Assembly (NCBI GenBank): GCA_003551405.1
Contig: PUMO01000077.1
Span: 1-12,746 of the forward strand
Reading direction: 5' to 3'
Source of the DNA: Mollicutes bacterium
GTDB lineage: Bacteria; Bacillota_I; Bacilli_A; Izemoplasmatales; Izemoplasmataceae
Length of the DNA: 12,746 bases
Positions 6,541-12,309 of this stretch are shown here, piece after piece. Below the pieces are notes generated by a model. It did no database searches and was not told the DNA's origin. It worked only from the letters and a program-made list of their open reading frames with translations. Every line of letters starts with the position of its first letter. Position 1 is the first letter of the stretch. The translations under genes and the position numbers were made by a program.

Positions 6541-6930
6541 CTATTCTACCCCTCTGACTTCAAAACGATACGTTGCACCATCAATCAATTCAATATGATC
6601 AATGCCGCGCTCCGCGGGCGAGCCATCAACAGAAATATGGAAAAATGTGTTGGTAAAATCCGTTTCAATATCTTCTATAACCAGCAGTGTGCGTCCATAC
6701 TGTGAAAAAGCATTGGATGTTTCGATGTCAAACGTTCGATCCAAGACATCATAAAGCGTGTCACCCGTTTGAAAAGACGCTGTAGTTTCAATCGATTGGA
6801 CATCGTTTTCAGTGACCTCAATATGGATTTCACCCTCTGATTGCGCGCCACTGGTTTGCCAGTAGAGCAACCCCACCAACACCAAAAGCGCCCCCATGGT
6901 CAAAAGAATTTTCTTTTTCACGTTATTCAC
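6541..6930 (-). CDS. Membrane-anchored DUF4430 (transcobalamin beta-domain-like) protein
   Basis: Protein of 129 residues: basic N-terminus (KKK), one hydrophobic segment at about 8-24 (ILLTMGALLVLVGLLYW) acting as signal anchor or signal peptide, then an extracellular DUF4430-like domain (about 33-127). Visible family pattern: GDTLYDVLDRTF, a central segment, FFHISVDGSPAERGIDHIEL and DGATYRFEV at the end. There is no lipobox Cys. DUF4430 resembles the C-terminal beta domain of animal transcobalamin, so a role in binding or passing B12 outside the membrane is likely but inferred. The start is GTG at 6930, overlapping the upstream gene by 8 nt; an in-frame GTG at 6921 is possible. The ribosome binding site is weak, so expression probably depends on coupling to the upstream gene. 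Confidence 0.75.
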   Translation of the reverse strand: MNNVKKKILLTMGALLVLVGLLYWQTSGAQSEGEIHIEVTENDVQSIETTASFQTGDTLYDVLDRTFDIETSNAFSQYGRTLLVIEDIETDFTNTFFHISVDGSPAERGIDHIELIDGATYRFEVRGVE

Positions 6931-8128
6931 TTACTTCATTACTTGGCGCATCATACGGATGGCCTTCATATCCATCCATGACGTGCTGGGCATAGGCAAG
7001 CGCCAAATAAGCTTGCGGTGTTGAGAACATAAGGTCTGCATCGTCTTCAAGCATATAGCTGAAACCACCCTCATGGGTTTGAAAATCTAGTAATTGTGCC
7101 ACATCGTCAGTCTCTATGGTGTCATTATGGGCAAGGACCATCAACCGGTGCGCATAAGCGGGGGCGTTATTATAATCTTGAAACTGTTCCGCTTCTTCTA
7201 GTTCAGATGCAATAGCCTGAGCATCACTGGTTTCGCCGAGCTTGATGAGCGCAAAATAAGTAAGCGCGGCCGTATCCATCGAATGGTCATTAATCGTATC
7301 CACATCAACTTCATCCAAAAAAGATTCATGAAAACTTTCAAGAGCCAACGTCTCATCGCTTAGGGCCAATACATTGAGACTTGCCGGGTAAAGGTGGTCC
7401 ACTTCAAGATCATCTGCGAGGGTTTCTTCAAATGCTTGTGTGTCTTCCCCCATGGCACGCCCCATGAAAATTGTGTTCAAAAGTTCGCGATCGGTTTCTG
7501 GTGAATCATCGAGTTCATAATCTATAGCGTCCATCTGCTTTGAATGGAGCGCCGTAAAAAATGTATCAAGGGATGCATCCAATGAATCAGCGATGTTTTC
7601 ATATTCACTGAGTCCATCATAAAGTAAAGCACCGGTTTCATCGAAAAATTCAAGCGTAAAATGGAGATGGTCCCCATCTTCAAATTCGATATCTTTTATG
7701 CCGCTATCAGCGGGTTCATCATTTTTTAAAACGGAAATGAAGCCACCTGGCAACTCCCTTAACGATTCAATACGGTGTAAAAATACACCAGCGTCGGTTT
7801 CACTTGATTCAACGCTAAAGGTTGAATCAAGCAATTCATAAGCATTGCTTTCATCTGATTCAAAATATACCGTTTCGCTCTGAATGCCTTCAGGTGTATC
7901 AAGGCTCAACGTGAGCACACCATCATAAAGGTCATCTTTAAGTTTATCCAGTTCTGTTTCAAGGGCATCGATTGTTTCTGATTTCTGTGAAAGTTCACCT
8001 TCAAGCGACGCAATAGTCGCTTCAAGCGTTTCAATTTCCGTTTCTAAGCTTTCTTCATTTCCTTCACAAGCACCCAGTGTGAAGAGTCCTACAAAAAGTA
8101 AAATCATCATTGTAACATGTTTGTTCAA
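6923..8128 (-). CDS. Lipoprotein with coiled coil, DUF4430 domain and predicted alpha/alpha-barrel; predicted B12-binding
   Basis: Predicted 401-residue surface lipoprotein. Signal peptide 1-20 with lipobox LGA-C, Cys21 being the lipidated residue. Residues about 23-67 form a heptad-like coiled coil. About 69-162 is DUF4430-like (ELLDSTFSVESSET, PGGFISVLKNDEPADSGI, FEDGDHLHFTL). About 175-388 is helical with repeats resembling terpenoid-cyclase/transcobalamin alpha/alpha-barrels (DHSMDTAALTYFALIKLG; FQTHEGGFSYMLEDD; STPQAYLALAYA). The mature protein is very rich in Asp and Glu. The start is TTG at 8128: AGGAGG (8136-8141) lies 7 nt upstream and a normal signal peptide follows. Extending the frame to 8221 would translate the riboswitch terminator. 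It is the first gene after a cobalamin riboswitch and precedes a second DUF4430 protein and an ECF S component, so B12 capture is the likely role. Confidence 0.8.
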   Translation of the reverse strand: MNKHVTMMILLFVGLFTLGACEGNEESLETEIETLEATIASLEGELSQKSETIDALETELDKLKDDLYDGVLTLSLDTPEGIQSETVYFESDESNAYELLDSTFSVESSETDAGVFLHRIESLRELPGGFISVLKNDEPADSGIKDIEFEDGDHLHFTLEFFDETGALLYDGLSEYENIADSLDASLDTFFTALHSKQMDAIDYELDDSPETDRELLNTIFMGRAMGEDTQAFEETLADDLEVDHLYPASLNVLALSDETLALESFHESFLDEVDVDTINDHSMDTAALTYFALIKLGETSDAQAIASELEEAEQFQDYNNAPAYAHRLMVLAHNDTIETDDVAQLLDFQTHEGGFSYMLEDDADLMFSTPQAYLALAYAQHVMDGYEGHPYDAPSNEVSE

Positions 8129-8155
8129 AATCGTTCCTCCTAAAAAATATGTAAT

Positions 8156-8185
8156 AAAAAAACGCCATCCTCCCGGGACGGCGTC
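8156..8185 (-). terminator. Riboswitch-controlled intrinsic terminator
   Basis: Minus-strand stem ACGCCGTCC / GGATGGCGT (one G-U pair) with loop CGGGA, followed by a T-run (8156-8161), about 15 nt before the ribosome binding site of the lipoprotein gene. With the upstream cobalamin aptamer it makes a transcription-terminating OFF switch. The GTGAC just 5' of the stem can pair with GTCAC at about 8228-8232 as part of an alternative fold. Confidence 0.85.
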
Positions 8186-8227
8186 ACTTATTTCGTAATG
8201 CAAAAAAGACTCTGCACCCAAAACACG

Positions 8228-8405
8228 TGACCACTCACCCCCAGGAGCGTCAGATCCGCAAACAAGGTAGGTCTACCGGCTTAACATCGTCCTACTTTGC
8301 ACCTTCCCGCGTGGGCAGTGGTTCATCGCATTTCGTCCGTATTACGGTTGCTGGGACAGCCCGGGATTCTCACCCGGTTCCCTGTTAAAAAAACACCTTG
8401 ATGCT
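8228..8405 (-). promoter_or_regulatory. Cobalamin (AdoCbl/B12) riboswitch
   Basis: Minus-strand landmarks in the right order: GCATCAAGGTG (8394-8404), GGTGAGAATCCC (8363-8374), GCTGTCCCAGCAACCGT (8344-8360), CCACTGCCCACG...GGGAAGG (P5/L5 region, about 8303-8323), and the B12 box AAGCCGGTAGACCTACCT (8265-8282). Downstream a hairpin (8228-8252) exposes TGGGGG, which can pair with CCCA of L5, consistent with the L5-L13 kissing contact of this class. It should repress the downstream operon when B12 is plentiful. Confidence 0.95.
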
Positions 8406-8412
8406 TACTTAC

Positions 8413-8441
8413 AGTGTAATCGATTTTTGGTTCGCATTCAA
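8413..8441 (-). promoter_or_regulatory. Promoter of the B12-riboswitch operon
   Basis: On the minus strand, -35 TTGAAT (8436-8441), exactly 17 nt, -10 TACACT (8413-8418). The predicted start is near 8406, right at the first base of the cobalamin aptamer. It is divergent from the dut promoter about 30 bp away. Confidence 0.75.
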
Positions 8442-8465
8442 GTTATTTCGTAACCCTCCTTCCCG

Positions 8466-8474
8466 TGCTATAAT
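8466..8474 (+). promoter_or_regulatory. Extended -10 promoter of dut
   Basis: TG-C-TATAAT is a perfect extended -10. No convincing -35 is present at 17 nt, which is normal for extended -10 promoters. It gives a leader of about 30 nt before dut. Confidence 0.65.
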
Positions 8475-8512
8475 GATGTCAAATGTAATGAACCCCATGG
8501 AGGAGAGATATC

Positions 8513-8953
8513 ATGCGCGGATTTAAAATTGCCAAAAACTATGATGAAACCAAGATTACCATGCCCTCGCGAAGCACTGCGTTTTCTGCAGGCTATGACT
8601 TGGCACTTTATGAAGACATACAGGTGGCACCTGGAGAAATCATTAAGGCAAAAACCGGATTAAAAGCTTACATGCAAGATGATGAGGTCTTGATTATTGT
8701 TCCAAGGAGTTCACTCCCTGATAAATTTGGATTAACCATACCAAACAATACTGGTATCATCGATAAGGATTATTATGGCAATGATGATAATGACGGGGCT
8801 ATTTTTATACAATTGATCAATATGACTGACCAAGTGGTTTCTGTTAAGGCCGGAACACGTATTGCTCAGGGTATTTTCCAAAAATACTTGACCGTTGAAA
8901 AAGAAACAGCCCCCGCATCAAAACGAACCGGAGGATTTGGCTCAACAGATTAA
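8513..8953 (+). CDS. dut: dUTP diphosphatase (trimeric dUTPase)
   Basis: Hydrolyses dUTP to dUMP and pyrophosphate, keeping uracil out of DNA and supplying dTMP synthesis. The 146-residue product carries all five trimeric dUTPase motifs: SAGYDLAL (25-32, with the metal-binding Asp), PRSSLPDKFGL (64-74), NNTGIIDKDYYGN (78-90, catalytic Asp and Tyr), RIAQGIF (116-122) and RTGGFGSTD (138-146). Motif 2 reads RSS rather than the common RSG, and an acidic insert NDDNDG (90-95) follows motif 3; related Bacillota and phage enzymes have similar variants. ATG at 8513 follows GGAGGAG by 7 nt. It stands alone, divergent from the B12 operon, and there is no clear terminator before the purine riboswitch, so some read-through into the permease leader is possible. 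Confidence 0.95.
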   Translation: MRGFKIAKNYDETKITMPSRSTAFSAGYDLALYEDIQVAPGEIIKAKTGLKAYMQDDEVLIIVPRSSLPDKFGLTIPNNTGIIDKDYYGNDDNDGAIFIQLINMTDQVVSVKAGTRIAQGIFQKYLTVEKETAPASKRTGGFGSTD

Positions 8954-8978
8954 GAATCATGAAAGGGTTTTTACTTAC

Positions 8979-9005
8979 TTGTTTTTTAGTAAGACTTTGT
9001 ATACA
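8979..9005 (+). promoter_or_regulatory. Possible promoter of the purine riboswitch transcript
   Basis: TTGTTT (8979-8984), 15-nt spacer, TATACA (9000-9005). The spacing is short and both boxes are imperfect, but a transcript starting near 9012 would begin just before the riboswitch P1 stem. Otherwise the riboswitch would rely on read-through from dut. Confidence 0.3.
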
Positions 9006-9019
9006 CTTAAACTATAGGT

Positions 9020-9086
9020 TACGTATATGATCAGAAATAGGGTCTGGTTGTCTCTACTCCGACACCTTAAATGTTGGAACTACGTA
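9020..9086 (+). promoter_or_regulatory. Purine riboswitch aptamer, guanine class
   Basis: The fold can be drawn completely. P1 TACGTA (9020-9025) pairs with TACGTA (9081-9086). J1/2 is TAT. P2 GATCAGA (9029-9035) pairs with TCTGGTT (9043-9049) around L2 AATAGGG. J2/3 is GTCTCTAC (9050-9057). P3 TCCGACA (9058-9064) pairs with TGTTGGA (9072-9078) around L3 CCTTAAA. The GG of L2 and CC of L3 allow the loop-loop contact. The specificity base equivalent to position 74 is C (9080), predicting guanine/hypoxanthine rather than adenine. Equivalents of U22, U47 and U51 are kept; position 48 is C instead of U. Confidence 0.92.
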
Positions 9087-9099
9087 TGACATTCTTTTT

Positions 9100-9148
9100 A
9101 GCCTGCCCTATTTGTATGCGTACCTAAATTCGCTAGGGAGGCTTTTTT
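9100..9148 (+). terminator. Riboswitch terminator that also buries the permease ribosome binding site
   Basis: AGCCTGCCCTA (9100-9110) pairs with TAGGGAGGCT (9134-9143) with one bulged G, followed by TTTTTT that ends one base before the start codon. The 3' arm contains the AGGGAGG ribosome binding site (9135-9141), so the stem could block both transcription and translation. Part of the loop, TATGCGTA (9114-9121), can pair with TACGTATG of the P1 3' strand (9081-9088) as an alternative fold. Confidence 0.85.
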
Positions 9149-9149
9149 A

Positions 9150-10520
9150 ATGGAAAGAATCAACCAGTATTTCAAACTCGAACAACGCGGATCATCAATG
9201 AAACAAGAATTACTTGCTGGAATCACCACGTTTTTAGCGATGGCCTACATTCTACCTGTGAATGCAGACATACTCTCCGCAACAGGCATGCCAGTTTCAG
9301 GCATCTTTTTTGCGACCGTCATTGCCTCATTCATTGCAGCACTCATTATGGGGCTTGTGGCCAATTATCCTGTAGCACTTGCGCCCGGTATGGGAATCAA
9401 CGCTTTTTTCACCTACACTGTTGTCATAGGGTACGGTCTTGGGTGGGAAGCCGCGCTAAGTGCCGTCTTCATCAGTGGATCATTATTTTTGTTGTTGTCT
9501 GTTAGCGGACTTAGAAAAATGATTATCGATGCCATTCCCCAGGGGTTAAAATATGCAGTCGGGGCTGGGATCGGTTTTTTTATTACATTCATCGGCCTCA
9601 CTAACATGGGGGTTATTGTCTCTGATCCAGAAACATTTGTGACCCTTGGTAATCTGGCACACCCAGCTGTACTGCTTGGTGTGTTTGGACTGTTCGCGGT
9701 TATTGTTCTTTATTCCATGGGAAATCGGTTTTCATTAATTATTGCGATTGCGCTTACGGCAGGTATTGGATTGATATTAAATGCGCTCGGTGTTTCTAAC
9801 ATGCCTTATTTTGCGGACACCCAAGAAGGATTGCTTGATGGTGCGTCACAAACCTTTTTAGCGGCGTTTAGTGGATTTTGCGAACTCTTTTCGCACCCTT
9901 CAGCCCTATTCATCATATTTACTTTCCTATTTATTGACTTTTTTGATACCGCAGGGACATTGATAGGCGTAGGGTCACGAGCCGGACTGCTTGATGACAG
10001 CGGTGAGCTTAAAGATGGAAACAAAGCATTGCTTGCAGATTCGATTGGTACCGTAAGTGGATCACTGCTTGGGACATCAACCGTCACGTCATATATTGAA
10101 TCGTCAACGGGTATTGAACAGGGTGGACGCACCGGCTTAACCGCACTGACAGTTGGCATTTTATTTCTTCTTTCACTCATTATTTATCCTTTCATTGGCA
10201 TTTTCACTGGTGTTTATGACCCTGTAACCGATATGGTTTATTCACCCGTGACGTCCATGGCATTAGTCATGGTAGGCATTTTAATGATTTCACAGCTTAA
10301 ATTTATAGACTTTGATGACAAGCCCCTTGTCATTGGTACATTTTTGACCATTGCCTTCATGGTATTTACTTACTCAATCGCTGAAGGGATTGCGGTGGGC
10401 TTTGTATTTTATCCGCTTGCCATGTTCGCAAGCAAACGTCATAAAGACGTAAGCCCAATTATGATTGGATTGATGATTTTCTTTTTGATTTATTTCGTAC
10501 TTACAACACTGGTTGGTTAA
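9150..10520 (+). CDS. pbuG: NCS2 (AzgA/PbuG-type) guanine/hypoxanthine permease
   Basis: Polytopic membrane protein of 456 residues that imports purine bases with protons for salvage. Visible family segments: AGITTFLAMAYILPVNADIL near the N-terminus, LAPGMGINAFFTYTVV, PQGLKYAVGAGIGFFITFIG, the signature FIDFFDTAGTLIGVGSRAG, and LLGTSTVTSYIESSTGIEQG followed by GRTGLTALTVG. Length and hydrophobic profile (12-14 helices) fit the AzgA branch. ATG at 9150 follows GGGAGG by 8 nt; that site lies inside the riboswitch terminator. The guanine-class riboswitch supports guanine/hypoxanthine over adenine as substrate, but the family can carry several purines, so the symbol is by similarity. It ends at a strong terminator. 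Confidence 0.92.
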   Translation: MERINQYFKLEQRGSSMKQELLAGITTFLAMAYILPVNADILSATGMPVSGIFFATVIASFIAALIMGLVANYPVALAPGMGINAFFTYTVVIGYGLGWEAALSAVFISGSLFLLLSVSGLRKMIIDAIPQGLKYAVGAGIGFFITFIGLTNMGVIVSDPETFVTLGNLAHPAVLLGVFGLFAVIVLYSMGNRFSLIIAIALTAGIGLILNALGVSNMPYFADTQEGLLDGASQTFLAAFSGFCELFSHPSALFIIFTFLFIDFFDTAGTLIGVGSRAGLLDDSGELKDGNKALLADSIGTVSGSLLGTSTVTSYIESSTGIEQGGRTGLTALTVGILFLLSLIIYPFIGIFTGVYDPVTDMVYSPVTSMALVMVGILMISQLKFIDFDDKPLVIGTFLTIAFMVFTYSIAEGIAVGFVFYPLAMFASKRHKDVSPIMIGLMIFFLIYFVLTTLVG

Positions 10521-10523
10521 TGT

Positions 10524-10558
10524 AAACACCTCTTGATTTTCTCAAGAGGTGTTTTTTT
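10524..10558 (+). terminator. Strong intrinsic terminator after the purine permease
   Basis: Perfect 13-bp stem AAACACCTCTTGA / TCAAGAGGTGTTT with a 5-nt loop and a T-run to 10558. It begins 4 nt after the permease stop. Confidence 0.93.
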
Positions 10559-10580
10559 AAAATATTTTAGGAGGCTTCGT

Positions 10581-11819
10581 ATGAACACATTATTGCTTGA
10601 TATTGAACAAAAACCCGAATCACTTTTCAAATGGGCACTGCTTTCACTGCAACATGTATTTGGTATGTTTTCCGCAACGATTTTGGTGCCATTGCTTACA
10701 GGAATGGATATTGGCATCGCACTCATTGCGAGTGGCGTAGGGACACTGGCTTACATATTCATCACGAAACGAAAGGTTCCCATCTATCTGGGGTCATCAT
10801 TCGCTTATATTGCGGCCATAAGCTTTGCGATTAACCAAAGCGGGTTGGCCGCAGCACTGGTAGGATTGATGTTAGTGGGACTCATTTATATCTTTGTTGC
10901 CATCATTTTAAGGTACAGTGGGACAGCGTGGTTGAATAATTTGCTGCCGCCAGTGGTCATTGGTCCCATCATCATGGTTATCGGTTTATCGCTTGCCTAT
11001 GTTGCTATTGAATCCATTGGATTGACTGCGGATACAGAGGGTGGTCTATTCATTGGAAGTATTACGTTCATAACAGCTGCACTGATAGCGATAAAAGCCC
11101 AAGGTTTTTTCAAAATGATCCCCTTTTTAATTGCCATCATCATCGGATACACACTCTCAGTTATCATGGGTGATGTTTCACTGGGTGCAACCTTCAGCGA
11201 AGCTAATTTCTTTCATATGCCCAATTTTAAATTCATAGGCACCTATGCACTCGATTTTAATGTCATCGCCATGTTCGCACCCCTTGCTTTTGTGACCATC
11301 GCTGAACACATCGGTGACCATAAAGTATTAGGAGAAATTACAGGGCGGGATTTCTTTAAAGATCCTGGCCTTGAAAAAACCTTGCTTGGTGATGGGGTCG
11401 CCACATTCCTCAGTGCATCGATGGGCGGGCCTGCCAATACGTCTTATGGTGAAAACACGGGCATTATAGCGCTAAACCGAATAGGAAGTGTCTATGTGAT
11501 TATGGGGGCCGCCTTCATTGCAATTGCCCTTGGATTCTCAGGCTATGTCCATGCATTTATCCTATCGATTCCTGATGGCATCATCGGGGGCATTACCATC
11601 ATTCTTTATGGATTAATCGCAAGCAATGGGATAAAGGTTTTAAGCAAGAATAATGTTGATTTGAATATCAACCGTAATCTGATTATAGTCTCATCCATTT
11701 TAGTCATTGGACTGGGCGGTGCGGTTATTGAGTTTAGTGCTGTGGCCAGTATGTCGGGGATGAGTTTGGCCGCAGTGGTCGGTATTGTACTCAATAAGGT
11801 TTTACCAAAAACTGCATAA
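10581..11819 (+). CDS. uraA: Uracil permease (NCS2 family, UraA/PyrP-type)
   Basis: Proton-coupled uracil importer of 412 residues with about 14 membrane segments. Visible: LSLQHVFGMFSATILVPLLTG, with the conserved QH near the N-terminus, KVPIYLGSSFAYIAAI (TM3 region), TIAEHIGDHK with the substrate-contacting Glu of TM8, and MGGPANTSYGENTGIIALNR with the TM10 Glu. These agree with uracil-specific NCS2 members and not with the AzgA-type neighbour. ATG at 10581 follows AGGAGG (10569-10574) by 6 nt. The frame opens at 10533, but that would translate the terminator hairpin. Only 22 nt separate the T-run from the start, so there is little room for a promoter; expression may come from read-through or from a weak site in the AT-rich stretch. 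It is convergent with fabZ. Confidence 0.94.
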   Translation: MNTLLLDIEQKPESLFKWALLSLQHVFGMFSATILVPLLTGMDIGIALIASGVGTLAYIFITKRKVPIYLGSSFAYIAAISFAINQSGLAAALVGLMLVGLIYIFVAIILRYSGTAWLNNLLPPVVIGPIIMVIGLSLAYVAIESIGLTADTEGGLFIGSITFITAALIAIKAQGFFKMIPFLIAIIIGYTLSVIMGDVSLGATFSEANFFHMPNFKFIGTYALDFNVIAMFAPLAFVTIAEHIGDHKVLGEITGRDFFKDPGLEKTLLGDGVATFLSASMGGPANTSYGENTGIIALNRIGSVYVIMGAAFIAIALGFSGYVHAFILSIPDGIIGGITIILYGLIASNGIKVLSKNNVDLNINRNLIIVSSILVIGLGGAVIEFSAVASMSGMSLAAVVGIVLNKVLPKTA

Positions 11820-11848
11820 TCAAAGCCTTAAACTATTCATGCACTAAA

Positions 11849-11884
11849 AAATAACGGACATCTTCATGGATGTCCGCTATTTTA
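11849..11884. terminator. Bidirectional terminator between uraA and fabZ
   Basis: Stem CGGACATC (11855-11862) / GATGTCCG (11869-11876) with loop TTCATG, flanked by an A-rich 5' side and a T-rich 3' side, so each strand ends in a T-rich run (AATAAAA on one side, TTATTTTTT on the other strand). It lies between two convergent genes and can serve both. Confidence 0.88.
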
Positions 11885-12307
11885 TTGCTCAATTGCAAAG
11901 GTTAACTCTGCACTGGCGGCCAAAGCACCGTCTACTGTTGCTTTGGCGGTCCCTTTTCCGATAGGACCTTTCATTTTGGTGATTTCCACTTCCAGGGTAA
12001 GTGTATCTCCCGGTTTTACTTGTCGTTTGAACCGCGCTTTATCTATCCCCGCAAAAAAAGCCTTTTTACCTTGATTGCCCGCGCTTTTCAAAATCGCAAC
12101 CGCTCCGGCTTGCGCCAATGCTTCGATGATAAGCACCCCGCGCATAACATGATAACCGGGGAAATGACCCTGAAAAAAGGGTTCATTTGCGGTTACCTGT
12201 TTGATGGCACGCACCGATTCACCCGGCGTAATTTCTAAAACTTTATCGACGAGTAAAAATGGATGGCGATGCGGAATGATGGCTTCAATCTCATTACTGT
12301 TTAGCAT
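11882..12307 (-). CDS. fabZ: 3-hydroxyacyl-[acyl-carrier-protein] dehydratase
   Basis: Hot-dog-fold dehydratase of type II fatty acid synthesis; converts 3-hydroxyacyl-ACP to trans-2-enoyl-ACP. The 141-residue product matches the family. Visible: IIPHRHPFLLVDKV (residues 10-23), GHFPGYHVMRGVLIIEALAQ with the catalytic His (about 48) and Glu (about 62), then KARFKRQVKPGDTL. The central motif reads YHVMRGVL where many FabZ have HPVMPGVL. ATG at 12307 is chosen: GGGAGG (12315-12320) lies 7 nt upstream; an in-frame TTG at 12313 sits almost on top of that site and is rejected. The fabF stop is 2 nt upstream, so the pair is probably translationally coupled. A bidirectional terminator follows the stop. 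Confidence 0.96.
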   Translation of the reverse strand: MLNSNEIEAIIPHRHPFLLVDKVLEITPGESVRAIKQVTANEPFFQGHFPGYHVMRGVLIIEALAQAGAVAILKSAGNQGKKAFFAGIDKARFKRQVKPGDTLTLEVEITKMKGPIGKGTAKATVDGALAASAELTFAIEQ

Positions 12308-12309
12308 GT

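Noticed and set aside
8129..8221. In-frame N-terminal extension of the B12 lipoprotein (31 residues)
   Set aside because: It runs through the riboswitch terminator and the ribosome binding site; starting at 8128 gives a normal lipoprotein signal peptide.
8973..8992. Hairpin CTTACT/AGTAAG after dut as a terminator
   Set aside because: The stem is 6 bp, A-T rich, and the T-run is in the loop rather than after the stem.
10533..10580. In-frame extension of uraA (16 residues)
   Set aside because: It would translate the terminator hairpin of the purine permease; the strong AGGAGG points to ATG at 10581.
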